Below are positions 34,301-45,883 of a DNA stretch of 64,000 nt, piece after piece; the first letter of the stretch is position 1; each line of letters begins with the position of its first letter. Under the pieces are notes generated by a model that saw only the letters and a list, made by a program, of their open reading frames with translations, was not told where the DNA came from and did no database searches. The position numbers and the translations under genes are program-made. Origin of the DNA: Papaver somniferum (taxonomy: Eukaryota > Streptophyta > Magnoliopsida > Ranunculales > Papaveraceae); contig NC_039364.1 of assembly GCF_003573695.1 (NCBI RefSeq), positions 234,787,656 to 234,851,655 on the forward strand. Direction: 5' to 3'.

Positions 34301-35748
34301 CCTAGCAACTAAAAAATGAATCGGTTGGTACAACCTCTCTGAGCAACCAAGTTTAAGCGGCCACCACATGTTCAAAAGAGAAGTCAGTTTTGTAAGTAGG
34401 CATTTGAAACCGATAATGATCTCATTTTAGTTTCTTATTGGTTAGATTAGTGTCATACGGATCATGGTTGTTATCTTAGTTTACTATTAGGGGTGCACAA
34501 TGTCCTGTCGGTCCGGTTTTTAGGCAAAACCATCGACCAAACCGTATACACCTCGGTTTTCGATTTCAAAACTGCCACGGAACTGTTGATGGATCGGTTG
34601 CGTTTGAAACCGATCCTAGTCCGCTTGGTCATTTTCCAGGCTACTACTGTTTTAACTGGTTCCAAATGAGAAAAAAAAACAAACAAAAGAAACCAAAAAA
34701 CTATCCTACAACATGAAATAGATCTCGAAGCTTTACCGAAACCTTGAAAATTTAAAACTATATCGATAATCCCTCCGGTCAAAAAATCTGTGGAACTTGG
34801 TCAATTATGCCGATTAACGCATCAATTCTTATCTCGGTGAAAAATAGAAATCAGCTTGGCCAAGGTGAAATTTTTGGTCTCGGATAAATTAAGTGAACTA
34901 AATGGATATCTGAGTTGACTTAATAGTCAACCATATAAACGCATGGAATCCAAGAAAAATCGAGTAACTATTGAATAAAATTGATTAATAACGGGTGAAA
35001 TTCATTTGGAATTAATAGGCAATAATACAATTATACCCATGGAATCCAAGGAAAATCGTGTGGAGCGAGCGATGTTGGATAAGGTTAATATATAACAAGT
35101 GAAATTGACTAAAGAGTATGGACATTCAGCTAAAATTATCAATAACATGAGAAGCCGATGTAATCCAAGAGAAAATGGGTGAGGTTGACCAACATAAAGT
35201 AAAACTGACAGATAAAAAAAGAAATTAAGTGTACTAAATGAAAATTCGATTTGATTTAATAGTTAACCATATAAACCCAGTGACTCCAGGAGCAATCGAG
35301 TGATGTCGAGTGATATTGAATAAAATTGATTGATAACATGTGAAATTGACTATAGTCAATCGGTGCATACAGTTAAAATGATGAATAATTAGAAGAAAAC
35401 CGATATATCTGATTGAAAATGAATGCGTCAACCAAATTTGGTAAGATTGACCGGTAACAAATAAAATTAAATGAAGTGGATGGAAATTTGATTTGAATTA
35501 ATTGGTAACCTTATAATTAAACCAATGGGAATCTAATAGAAATTGAGTGAGGCCGAGAGAGATTAGATAACATTAATATATAACGGATGAAACCTTTTTC
35601 CGGCGACTTCGAAAAAGAAAGTGGCTCCGAGGTCGAAACATGGCCGGGAGTGGACTACTATAAGTCGGAAACTATGTAAGAACGTACCAATGTACAATAT
35701 GCCAGAACATGATATTACTTCAAGACTTCTTGACGATATGTATACACG

Positions 35749-36360
35749 GTATGTGTATAATATGCCAGAACATGGTTTGTTTAACGTTTCAGGATATATT
35801 TCGAAGGAATCTTATCTATAAATGGATGAATTCATCGTTCGTACGGAGTAGATGCACTTATAGTAGTCCACTCACGGCAAGGTTACGATCTCGGAGCCAA
35901 GGTATGCGTACAATATGCCAGAACATGGTTTATTTAACGTTTCAGGGTATATTCCAAAGGAATCTTACATGTAAATGGATGAATTCATCATTCGTACGAA
36001 GTAGATGGACTTATAGTAGTCTACTCATGGCCAAGTTACGATCTCGGAGCCAAGGTATGCGTACAATATGCCAGAACATGGTTTGTTTAACGTTTCAGGG
36101 TATATTCCGAAGGAATCTTATCTGTAAATAAATGAATTCATCGTTCGTACGAAGTAGATGCACTTATAGTAGTCCACTCACGGCCAAGTTACGATCTCGG
36201 AGCCAAGGTATGCGCACAATATTCCAGAACATGGATTGTTTAACGTTTCAGGGTATATTCCGAAGGAATCTTACCTGTAAATGGATGAATTCATCGTTCG
36301 TACGAAGTAGATGGACTTATAGTAGTCCACTCACGGCCAAGTTACGATCGTATGCGTACA
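35749..36360 (+). repeat. 153-bp tandem repeat within CACTA 1, about 4 copies
   Basis: The phrase GTATGCGTACAATATGCCAG recurs at about 35901, 36054 and 36349 (with a variant at 36207 and a diverged first copy near 35750). The last unit lacks CTCGGAGCCAAG. The deceptive open frames across it come from the repeat. CACTA 2 keeps fewer copies (57000-57260). Confidence 0.85.
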
Positions 36361-36364
36361 ATAT

Positions 36365-36850
36365 GCCAGAACCTTGCCGAAGCTTCTTGGTTCACAGTTT
36401 GTATTCCGTTATACCACATTTGAAGTTCGAATCAACACTGAGCTTCATATTTATCGATTTAGATGATGTATCATGCTAAGTTTGAAGTCAGAACCCTCCC
36501 AGAGCTTCTTGACTCATAGTTTGTATGTTGTTATACCACATTTCAAGTTTGAATCAAAACTAAACTTCATATTTATCGATTTTGATGATGTATCATGCTA
36601 AGTCTTGAAGTCAGAAACCCTCCCGGAGGTTCATGGCTCATAGTTTGTATGTTGTTATACCACATTTGGAGTTCGAATCAACACTAAACTTCATATTTAT
36701 CGATTTCGATAATGTATCATGCTAAGTATGAAGTCAGAAACCCTCCCATAGGTTCTTGGATCATAGTTTGTATGTTGTTATACCACATTTGGAGTTCGAA
36801 TCAACACTGAGCTTCATATTTATCGATTTTGATGATGTATCCAGCTAAGT
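36365..36850 (+). repeat. About 123-bp tandem repeat within CACTA 1, 4 copies
   Basis: Units end TATTTATCGATTT.GATGATGTATC..GCTAAG at about 36480, 36602, 36726 and 36849. The same array is at 57250-57735 in CACTA 2. Confidence 0.85.
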
Positions 36851-37898
36851 TTGAAGTCTGAACCATCATGAATTTCGTGGTGCATCTCTAGTAATCTTAT
36901 AATCTGAGTTTACCAGTGTGAACTAAATCTACTTCATGACCTGTATGACTTGTAAAAATTACTTCATGACTATTCGAAATTCAAACCCGAAACACAAAAA
37001 CACAAAGAGAAAGCACAAAGAAACACACAATTTATCGAATTCATTTTTCGTTTTCCCGATTCATTCTTATATATTTTTTGGATTTTTTTATATCAGAATG
37101 TCGAAAATAATGTTCTAAATTTATTTATATTTTTTTTGGATTTTTTTTCATTTTAAAGGTTGATAATTAAACCGAAAACATGAGTTCGTATTAACACAAA
37201 AGAAACACAAATGCGTCTCAATCCGTATGAGCATCACAAATAAAATCTCAACCGTCAGATTGTTTTCTCAATCCGTATGGCTAGATCCAACGAACTCCGT
37301 CCATCACTTTCATTCACCCACCGAACCCTCCCAACCACTCGAACTCTATCTGTTTTGCTCTATCTTCATCTTCTCTGCTCTTCGTCTCCTCCATAGATCG
37401 ATGACCGGCGGCATTACTTGAGAAAATCTAATTCACTTAACCCATCTTTTACTCGTCATCGCCGTCTCCTCTCCCCCTCTTCACCTGCTTCTTTGAAACT
37501 CATTTTCTCTTCTTCTTTCTTCTTTTTCGTTCTTCTTTTTTGCTCTTCTTCAGTTGAAAATCGAGAGGTCAAATTGAGTTATGGCTTGAAGAAATTTATA
37601 TCGTGAGGATGTATAAAAGAAGCAGGAGTTGGTGTTTCTGCTAACTATGAAGAATAGGATTGAGTCCTGTTATGAATCGAGAACTAGGGTTTTCTCAGTG
37701 AATCGGTAATTGAGTTAGAAATTGAGAAATTAAAGTGGGTTCGGTGAACACATTATGATGAGGAAGAATTAGTGATTGATGTGTGAGTTTTAATGAAGAT
37801 TAGAGAAGCTAAGTTTTAGGTGATTATTATTGTTTTGATTGATGCTGATTTTTTGTTTGAATTAGAGTTTGAATGTGTGTTTGGGTTTTTTTGTGCAG

Positions 37899-37949
37899 AT
37901 ATTGTGGTGGATGATTTTGCGAGTTGCAGGAATCACATTATGGATCTCT
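37899..37949 (+). pseudogene. RBX1: RBX1-like RING-box exon captured in CACTA 1
   Basis: RBX1 is the RING subunit of cullin E3 ubiquitin ligases. The 51-bp exon sits between TTGTGCAG and GTAAGT and reads (D)IVVDDFASCRNHIMDLC, against the conserved DIVVDNCAICRNHIMDLC. One zinc-binding Cys of the CxxC pair is lost (NCAIC to DFASC). The next RBX1 exon is not found. A fragment only, possibly spliced into transcripts from the shared leader. Confidence 0.7.
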
Positions 37950-39130
37950 GTAAGTGGATCTTTGTGATTATTTTTTGCGGTTTCTTGAAATTGGAACTTT
38001 AATTTCCTGTTTTGTGTTTTGGGGCCATATGAAATTGTAATTAGGGTTTTGTTTCTCGTTTAAGTATTAGAATTGAAAGTTATCAAAATCTTGCAGCTGA
38101 ATTTCTTGTTGTGTCAGCTAATTTTTTATAGAATTTGTAACCACTTTCTAGGATTAAGTCAGCTAATTTGTTTTATTTTGTTGTATGTAACCTCTTTCTA
38201 GGATTAATAATTGAATTTGGAGCTTCATTGGATTGAATTTGATTAAGTTATTGCAGTATTTACTTCTAGTTGTATTCACTGGACTTAGGGATTGTATATC
38301 ATTTCTTATGTTTGAACTTATGATTGTTTTGGATGTGTATTGGATTGGTGTAGCCGAATTTTGTGGCTGAAGAGGATGTGGAAACAGTTGAAACTGCTGG
38401 AACACAAACAGTTGAATTCTGTGTAGACATATTTCTAAAATTCATGAATCCAGGAGGACTTACAAGTTGATTTAGGCATACTTAGGGTATATCTCTTGCT
38501 TCCTTTTAAATTTTGAGACTACTTTGATATGATACTGACTGATTATCTTGTTTGCATCTCACTTTTAGGATCTTCGATCTAAACTAGAGGAATTCTTCAA
38601 TGCACAAATGGCTTACTTGTGCGGATAGAATAGAAATCATGGTAACTCAGACTCCAGTCTTCAGTTTTATTTTTCTTCTCTTTTTTATGTTTGTTTGCTT
38701 ACTTTTCTTGAATTGTTGAGCTTACAACAGATGCTCGGTAAGCTTCACAATTTCTTAAACAAAGAGATTCCAGAAAACATGATTGTGAGGATTTCACATG
38801 GCTACATATAGTTCCCAATTCTCAAAGGCTGTGGCTCATGAAAACATGACTGCGAGGCAACGACAATTAAGAAAAAGGAATTTAGGTAACTCACTCTGTC
38901 TCTCTCTTTCTCTTAGTTCTTTATTACTAATTTCAACTTGTAGTTGATTCTTCCTGCCAATCTTACATGCTCAAGAGTTACGACAACAATGCCACTCAGT
39001 CTTAGTTACATAACCACTTCTAGGACAATGATACTGCCAAGGGAGCTAGTGTTTATTTGTGCAATGATGTTGTGCTTATTTCAGTATGGGTGAAAAAGAT
39101 GTGTTTGACCTTTTTACTGTTTTGTTGTAG

Positions 39131-40058
39131 GAAGACTGGTGGAGATGAGGAACGAATGGCAGCCATTGCAGCTTACATGAAGCTTAATTGGCAGGGCCTT
39201 CAGAAGAAGGTTGTCTTTGTTACTGTTATTACAGATCTCAACACCTTCCATCGCACATGGTGAGTTCCTTATTCTTATTAGTGTGAATTAGTACATATGT
39301 TGCTTTCACGTTATCAGATCAATCATTCAAACTTGCCTTTCAAATGAGTGAATCATTTTATCAGAAGAATATTTTAGACCATGCCTTTGATGTACAAAAA
39401 TGGAATCAGTTTATTCATAATACGAACGAACCATAGTTTTCTTGAGGATGATCTGTGAGCTTATACAATCATTCTTTTTTTGTTTCTGGTTCAACACTGG
39501 TGTCAACCAATGCTACTGCCCTTCAGACGAGGTTTCCAAGAGGGCGTTGGTTGATGGCCTAGAGTCTTCCCAGATTCGCGTGTTTGGTTTGCCCGTCAGG
39601 CCCTCGTTTTTTCGGCTGTAAAGAAAACTGCAAGAGCTCTCGGCGAAGCACTATTCAGTGCAGAACTTGGTAAACCAATTGGACAGATCACCATGGAAAG
39701 TCCAGTAAAGGTAATAGGTAATTCACTTGTTCTGTATATCTAATTATGTAGTCAAGTGGGATTGTTTTTTGATAAAATCAATTTTAGATGCTTTTACTGG
39801 AGTCAATAACAGTTTTCTTTGTTCACCACAGATCAGATGATTCGAGACCCAAATGGAGAAATGGATGGGTGCTTGTGACTGCATTGTAACCAAAGTATGG
39901 AGACACATTTCTTCTTATTAGTATTTTCCTGGAAACCCATTGGTTACTTTATCCATCTTTACTTGCATTGTCTTGTTTTTAGTTCTTATGATTATTATTT
40001 TTTGTAGGCTGGACTTGGAACAATTGCGGAGGCCCTGATAAGGGGCCTTCCAATCATG
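39131..40058 (+). pseudogene. MGD: MGDG synthase fragment captured in CACTA 1
   Basis: Monogalactosyldiacylglycerol synthase makes the main galactolipid of plastid membranes. Exon 39131-39259 has WQGLQKKVVFVTVITDLNTF; its first part (KTGGDEERMAAIAAYMKL) is not MGD sequence as I know it and may be another captured piece. Exon from about 39490 has [18 protein letters not shown] and [13 protein letters not shown], then, after a missing segment and a stop, KTARALGEALFSAELGKPIG. Exon about 39836-39895 has FETQMEKWMGACDCIVTK with TGA in place of Gly just before it. Exon from 40012 has AGLGTIAEALIRGLPI, then homology ends. Introns are retained, so it was captured as genomic DNA. Confidence 0.8.
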
Positions 40059-40818
40059 AAGCAATGGCTAGGCAGTTGTATTGCAGGCTCTGGTGTTGTG
40101 TTGGTGCAGTCGGTGTGTCCAAGGGCTAGAAAGGTTTTACTAAAACAAAAGTGTTGTTAGATTTTTAATTTTTTTTGGTGTTGAAGTTCTGTAAAACTGA
40201 TCTTATGTAGTAACAAACAACAGATCTTGTCTTTTTTTTAAGAAATGATGTAAATGATCTATGTGATATCATAAAACTTGATTCAGTTTTTAATTTGGTT
40301 CATAATTTGTTTTAGTATCAATTTTAATTTTAATTTTAATTTTAATTTCAATTTGGGATTATCTAAATCGAAATCGTCCAGATACTTCCGGCACCGGCAA
40401 AAAGTTTGGTAGCTCAAAAATATAAGCAACCAACTTCAGGTATTTCACTTGCTCTATTATTATGGTTGGTCTATCTATGAAGCGATCGGCGTTTCACTTG
40501 CTCTATTATGGTTGGTCTATCTATGAAGTGATCAACGTTTTACTTGCTGTATTTTGGTTGGTCTAGCTTTAAAGCGATCACTATTTTGCTTGCTCTAGGG
40601 AGGTCGGTTTAGCCATGAAGCAATTAAGAAAAAAGACGCTACATGATAGTTGCTTGATTACTAAAGCGATTGCCTAGCTGCTCTAGACTTGTAGAAATCC
40701 CACCTTTAGCAACTCGAGAGCGAGAGCCAAATTAAGTCGCTTTAAGGGTTAGAGCGACTCAATATGGGCTTTTCCAACCAAAAATGCCTGGTCGCTTAAT
40801 CCAACTTTTCTTGTAGTG

Positions 40819-42191
40819 ATTTATACCTATCTCTGGCTTTGGTATTGAAGTCAGGGAGTTGAAAAGGTAGTTTCTCAGTATCCCGTTTTTCTTATAAAAC
40901 CTAAAATAAATGCAGTCCAGTAATCATTTTACTGGACTGCACTTCCGCAACAAAGAAATGCATTCAGTCCATGTAAGTTGCACTGCAACATCAAATGTAA
41001 CCTAGCAACCTAGAAACTCCTTGCACCTCGAATTTGGACATTCATAACCTGAGAATTCACTATCTACAACTCAAACTTACCCAGCCCCCTTAGTTTGATA
41101 TGTGTCAAGAAAATATGTCAAGAAATAAACAATTCAAAGCAGTCAGTCAGTCAGTCCCTTGCAATGAAACATGTTGAGTAAATAACATCACTTATGAGTA
41201 AATAACTAACACTTCAACTGTGGACAAAACCAGAATATGTGTAACGGCTAAGAATGCCTTCAATCAATGGCATCGCGAGAGGTGCTGCTGAAATTGGAAA
41301 CAGAATCTCATGTTTCAAGTATGAGTTCAAAAAACTTGCAAGAATGCCTTCACTATGGGTGTATCACGAAGTCCGAAATTCTTAAAAAGGATGCATACTC
41401 TTTGCAAACCCCAGTGTATTTCACTATACTGCAGATTTGTGATCCATCTCTTGGCATTAAAACCCTATTTTTGCACTTGGTCCAAATTCAAATTAAAGTA
41501 AACTACCAATACTCAGTGATCAAATTTTTATTTTCGGCAAGAAAAAGTATATAATTTTTTGCTACATCTTGGGCATCCCAAATAATACCATCCGTGGTAA
41601 CAAAACACCACCTTTTAAGTATAGCCTTGCACACAGATAGTTATAGATTAATTACTTAATTTAATCAAACCATGAAAGGGAACAATTATTCACAAAATGA
41701 TACTTTTAATATCACCAATTTAGGTGCAGCGGTTTGCTTTGTGCACAACAACTGTGAATGAAGAAGACTTATAAATGCTACAAACCGTAAATCACGTCTG
41801 GTTGTAACTGATAAACCTTCACCTACAAAGATAAATCAAACTTTTCCGTGTATTCATTGTTTTGATGTTCTTTTATACAGTTGAGTAAACAAAAGAGACT
41901 GATGGAGATTGTATACAAAAGAGTAAACAAAAGAGACTGATGGAGACACACACACAGTTGATGTCACTATACATGATATCAGAACTATGAAAACATCATA
42001 GGTGCCTAATAAGAGTGGTGAATAAATCAAAATTACTGTATCATTTCTGACAAATTGTTCAACGAAATCAGATTCTGGTCATTCCTTTGGAGAGGTGTAA
42101 ATATTGGCAAAAAATTTAGAGAAGGAGACAGAGAGCGTTCCAAAGCTGTTAAGCACATGCCCAGCAAGAATACGAAGAATCATTTCCAGAG
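40819..42191. other. Intergenic between CACTA 1 and Copia 3, no gene
   Basis: Contains microsatellite-like CAGTCAGTCAGTCAG near 41140. The open frame at 41267-41554 has no motif and poor codon composition. Confidence 0.4.
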
Positions 42192-42449
42192 AGATAGAAC
42201 TCCTAGGTTAAAGGGTTAACTACTAGGTTTCAACTAAAGAGAAGAGAGACAAGATGACGAGGTTAAACAAGATAGTTTCAATTGATTTTTAGATACACAG
42301 AATATACAAAGACTCAATGCATATATATGCATAACTAACTTGAGGGTTAAGATACTATCTTTCCCAAATAAACACAATTCCCTAATATACAAAGACTTCC
42401 AAATATACAGGTTGAGTTAACTTGAGGGTTAAGTCACGTTGTGTTAACA
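42192..42449 (-). repeat. 3' LTR of Copia 3
   Basis: 258 bp, one mismatch to the other LTR. It contributes the TAA stop of the pol frame (TGTTAA at its start). Confidence 0.92.
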
Positions 42450-44483
42450 CCCTCCCGCAAGCTTGAACCTTAACAGAGAAAACCGATCACTAGAAAGTGG
42501 TTTGGTGAATATGTCCGCAATTTGATCTTTAGAAGATATAAAACGGACATCAAGAAGCTTGGAAGCTACTTGATCACGAACACAGTGATAATCAATTTCT
42601 ATATGTTTCGTCTGAGCATGAAATATAGGATTAACTGTGAGATAAGTTGCACCAAGATTATCACACCATAATATGGGAGGAGAGCGTGTGGATATACGAA
42701 GTTCAGAAATAAGCGACTGAATCCACATAATTTCGGCAGTAGCAATAGCAAGTCCTCGATATTCAGCTTCAGTACTAGAACGAGAAACAGTCTTTTGTTT
42801 ACGAGCACTCCAAGAAATAAAGTTACCACCCAAATAAACACAATATCCACTTGTAGAACGACGATCATCAAGAGAACCAGCCCAATCAGAATCAATATAT
42901 GCACTGAAAGATAATTGTAGAGAAGGGGATGGCTTAAGGAGTATACCAAACGTACTTGTATGCTTGAGGTAACGAAGAATACGTTTAACTAATCCCCAGT
43001 GAAACTCTGTAGGAGCATGCATAAATTGACAAACCTTATTGACAGCAAACGCAAGATCCGGACGAGTAAAAGTTAAATATTGCGAAGCTCCAACAATGCT
43101 ACGATATTCAGTAGCATCTGTTAATAAAGTGCTACGATCAGAGGAAATATCACCAGAAGTGCTTAGCGGAGTAGTAATTGGTTTAACGCCATCCATTTTT
43201 TCCCGAATAAGAAGATCTTGAGCATAACGATGTTGTGAGAGAAAGAGCCCCGAAGAAGTACGAATTGCCTCAATCCCAAGAAAATAGGATAATTGACCAA
43301 GATCTTTAATTGCAAATTCTTGCTGCAAACGAGAGAGAATAGAGGAAATACCTGTAGTACTAGAGCCAGTGACAATGATATCATCCACATACACCAACAA
43401 ATAGATCACACCATGAGTCCCAGTATGAATAAACAAGGACGAATCACACTTGGAAGTGACAAAACCAATTTGCAACAAAAAATTGCTAAGTCTGTGATAC
43501 CACGCACGAGGAGCCTGTTTAAGTCCATAAAGAGAACGATGTAATTTGCAAACATGTGTAGGAAAACGAGAATCAACATAACCTGGAGGTTGTTTCATAT
43601 AGACTTCCTCTTGAAGTTCCCCATGAAGAAAAGCATTCTGCACATCAAGTTGATGAATGGGCCAATTGGAGGATAAAGCCAATGTAAGAATAATACGTAT
43701 AGTGCATGGTTTAACAACCGGACTAAACGTTTCAGAGTAATCAATTCCTTCTTGTTGATTGTATCCTTTGGCAACTAGGCGAGACTTACGACGTGCAATG
43801 GTACCATCTGGATTACGCTTGATTCGAAAAACCCACTTACAACCAATAACATTCATAGAAGGATGATACGGGACTAAGGACCAAGTACCATTTCGAAGTA
43901 ATGCATTGACCTCATCGTCGGAGGATGTACGCCAGTCAAGGTCCTTATGAGCTTGAGAAATACAAGACGGTTCAAGAACGGAATCACAGATGAGAGCATA
44001 GCGTGAATTTGGTTTGAAAATACCATCTCTAGCTCTTGTAGTCATCGGGTGTGTAACAGGGGGAGCATCTGTTGAAGTTACAGATTGAGCAGCAGAAGAA
44101 GACGGCAACAATAACTGAGAGTTGGACGAATCAGGAACAGGAGACAATGAATCGACAGCATCAGGTGTTGGCGACAGCGGAAGAGTAACAGCAGGTGACG
44201 GCTGAGAATGAGAGACAGAAACCGGCAGCGAATGATTAGAGAAGGATGTTTTCGGCTGAGAAGTAACAGAAGATGACGGCTGATGATTGGAGACAGAAAC
44301 AGACGGCTGATGATTGGAGACAGAGGTTGGCGGCTGATGATTGGAGACAGAGTTTGGCGGCTGATGATTGGAGACAGGATTTGGCGACTGATGATTGGAA
44401 ACAGAATTTGGCGGCTGATGATTGAAGACTGGCGGCTGATGATTGGAGACTGGCGGCTGATGATTAATAGGCACTGATACCAA
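42444..44483 (-). CDS. Copia 3 reverse transcriptase-RNase H frame with proline-rich repeat leader
   Basis: A 679-codon open frame. It has no ATG at its left end: the first codon is TTG inside the PBS. Residues 1 to about 60 are tandem NHQPP-type repeats, then a Ser/Pro-rich linker ending in TRARDGIFKPN (the usual integrase C-terminal tail). RT starts near DLDWRTSSDDEVNALL, with VYVDDIIVTGSS and QLDVQNAFLHGEL. RNase H has YIDSDWAGSLDDRRSTSGYC, SSTEAEYRG and HAQTKHIEIDYH. The catalytic YVDD is intact. It lacks Gag, protease and integrase core, so it is non-autonomous. The open frame and near-identical LTRs indicate recent insertion. Confidence 0.85.
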   Translation of the reverse strand: MVSVPINHQPPVSNHQPPVFNHQPPNSVSNHQSPNPVSNHQPPNSVSNHQPPTSVSNHQPSVSVSNHQPSSSVTSQPKTSFSNHSLPVSVSHSQPSPAVTLPLSPTPDAVDSLSPVPDSSNSQLLLPSSSAAQSVTSTDAPPVTHPMTTRARDGIFKPNSRYALICDSVLEPSCISQAHKDLDWRTSSDDEVNALLRNGTWSLVPYHPSMNVIGCKWVFRIKRNPDGTIARRKSRLVAKGYNQQEGIDYSETFSPVVKPCTIRIILTLALSSNWPIHQLDVQNAFLHGELQEEVYMKQPPGYVDSRFPTHVCKLHRSLYGLKQAPRAWYHRLSNFLLQIGFVTSKCDSSLFIHTGTHGVIYLLVYVDDIIVTGSSTTGISSILSRLQQEFAIKDLGQLSYFLGIEAIRTSSGLFLSQHRYAQDLLIREKMDGVKPITTPLSTSGDISSDRSTLLTDATEYRSIVGASQYLTFTRPDLAFAVNKVCQFMHAPTEFHWGLVKRILRYLKHTSTFGILLKPSPSLQLSFSAYIDSDWAGSLDDRRSTSGYCVYLGGNFISWSARKQKTVSRSSTEAEYRGLAIATAEIMWIQSLISELRISTRSPPILWCDNLGATYLTVNPIFHAQTKHIEIDYHCVRDQVASKLLDVRFISSKDQIADIFTKPLSSDRFSLLRFKLAGGC
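44283..44470 (-). repeat. Coding minisatellite (NHQPP/VSNHQPP units) in Copia 3
   Basis: GGCTGATGATTGGAGAC recurs about eight times on the plus strand, in 18- to 27-base units that all keep the reading frame. It makes the whole variable N-terminus of the pol remnant. Confidence 0.85.
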
Positions 44484-44740
44484 GATAGAACTCCTAGGTT
44501 AAAGGGTTAACTACTAGGTTTCAACTAAAGAGAAGAGAGACAAGATGACGAGGTTAAACAAGATAGTTTCAATTGATTTTTAGATACACAGAATATACAA
44601 AGACTCAATGCATATATATGCATAACTAACTTAAGGGTTAAGATACTATCTTTCCCAAATAAACACAATTCCCTAATATACAAAGACTTCCAAATATACA
44701 GGTTGAGTTAACTTGAGGGTTAAGTCACGTTGTGTTAACA
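44483..44740 (-). repeat. 5' LTR of Copia 3
   Basis: 258 bp, followed directly by the PBS on the minus strand. It lacks a clear TATAAA box; ATATATATGC is the nearest candidate. Confidence 0.92.
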
Positions 44741-44745
44741 CAGAG

Positions 44746-45800
44746 CAGTTTGTCGAGGAGTTAATTAATTAGACATAGAACTGGTGGCAGTGGCCATTAA
44801 GTATCGAAGATTCATGCAAATACTTAAACAGATTTGTTGAAAAAAATCGGTGTCAAAAATAATGATTAGTTTAGTGATAGTATCTTGATTCACAATTTCC
44901 ATGAAGCTTATGATCATTTACAACTTCGAAAGCCCACCAATGTTGTCAAAGATGCATTCAGATTATGTATCTGAATTGTGAACTTCTGTCAATTTTTCTG
45001 GCTCTCCCAATTCTGCATGGTACTTAAATCACCATTGAACCCGCTGTTGGTATCATCCGTGGATCAAGAAATAAGTGAAAACGGACCTTGCTAATAAGGT
45101 ACCGTTATATGATTTTCAACCAGCCATAAAGGTAGCATCCAGCAAACCCCAACAAAACAATTTCACTCGCATAGGCCATTGTTACCGCCTGAAAACACCA
45201 ACAACAAAACTCGCAGAAGCCATTATTATTTCACATCACATGACCTAAGCATGATTCCCGTTGAACTGAGTCTCACTTGCTGACAACAAAAGTATCAGTA
45301 ACTGAAGCAACAAAAATTATCATGGATCCATCATCTACGGTTGCACCCGGTTGTTTCTCTTGTTGTTGGTATCCTTTCTGCTAGTTCATTGTTACCCGGT
45401 TGCACCCATCATCTACGGTTAGGTGTTTAAAAAAATTATCATGGATCCAGTAAAACAAATTTGTATGCATCATCTACGGTAATCTCTTAAAAAGAAACTT
45501 CATGGTTCTCCATAAAAACAAATTTGCACCCGTCATCTACGGTTATCAGCCAAATGACAAAGAGGAATCTTCTTATGTATTGTAAGTCCAAAAGCTTCAG
45601 TCATATCAACTTCGTCTAATTTCATTCCCGAACGCAAGCTCCAGTGAAAAACAATGCAGCAAGGACGAGTTCAACAAGAATGCAGCAAGGACGAGTTCAA
45701 CAAGTACAACCTAAAAACAGATACCGGACTTGCGTCTAAATCATCCAACTCATCCACGGGAACTTTGGAATTTGGAATGTGATACTGGGAATCTTATAAT
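44746..45800. other. Intergenic with short degenerate repeats
   Basis: ATCATCTACGGTT or close variants occur four times (45339-45550), and AATGCAGCAAGGACGAGTTCA is duplicated near 45650-45700. No gene seen. Confidence 0.45.
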
Positions 45801-45804
45801 CCCT

Positions 45805-45812
45805 TATAAATA
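45805..45812 (+). promoter_or_regulatory. TATA box candidate
   Basis: TATAAATA lies 72 bases before the ATG of the mini-ORF at 45884, a normal plant TATA-to-start distance, followed by a C-rich leader. Confidence 0.4.
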
Positions 45813-45883
45813 CCACATGATAACTAACCTTGAGCGCATCACACCTTTCTCATCCTCCTAAAAATATTCAGCACCTTCAAACA

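Larger units (their letters stand above)
34066..40818 (+). mobile_element. CACTA (En/Spm) element 1, non-autonomous, carrying host gene fragments
   Basis: Starts CACTACAAGAAAA (34066) and ends with the inverse, TTTTCTTGTAGTG (40818). It is flanked by 3-bp target duplications ATT (34063-34065 and 40819-40821). Subterminal regions are full of short GCGAC[CT]/AAGCGA motifs on both strands, as expected for CACTA transposase binding. No TNP1/TNP2-like transposase is visible in its 6,753 bp. The 5' part (34066 to about 37800) is shared with CACTA 2. The interior carries RBX1 and MGDG-synthase fragments. Mobility would depend on a transposase encoded elsewhere. Confidence 0.9.
42192..44740 (-). mobile_element. 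Ty1/copia retrotransposon 3, young internal-deletion derivative
   Basis: 258-bp LTRs at 42192-42449 and 44483-44740 differ by one base (cttGagggtt against cttAagggtt). Exact target duplication CAGAG lies at 42187-42191 and 44741-44745. In element orientation the LTR starts TGTTAACACAACG and ends GTTCTATCT, so the termini are TG..CT. The PBS TGGTATCAGTGC (44471-44482) abuts the 5' LTR, and a purine tract GCGGGAGGG lies beside the 3' LTR. Only about 2.0 kb is internal: gag, protease and integrase core are gone, and the frame begins almost at the PBS. Confidence 0.93.

Noticed and set aside
35234..36479. Open frames of 65-140 codons in CACTA 1 (and matching ones at 56088-57361)
   Set aside because: They follow the tandem repeats, lack any domain, and differ in frame between the two element copies.
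34066..40818. CACTA transposase gene (TNP2-like)
   Set aside because: No DDE/RNase H-like or zinc-finger transposase motifs found in either CACTA element.
41267..41554. 95-codon plus-strand ORF between CACTA 1 and Copia 3
   Set aside because: No motif and low-complexity composition; likely chance.
42599..42949. Secondary minus-strand ORFs inside the Copia 3 RT-RNase H
   Set aside because: Shadow frames without motifs.
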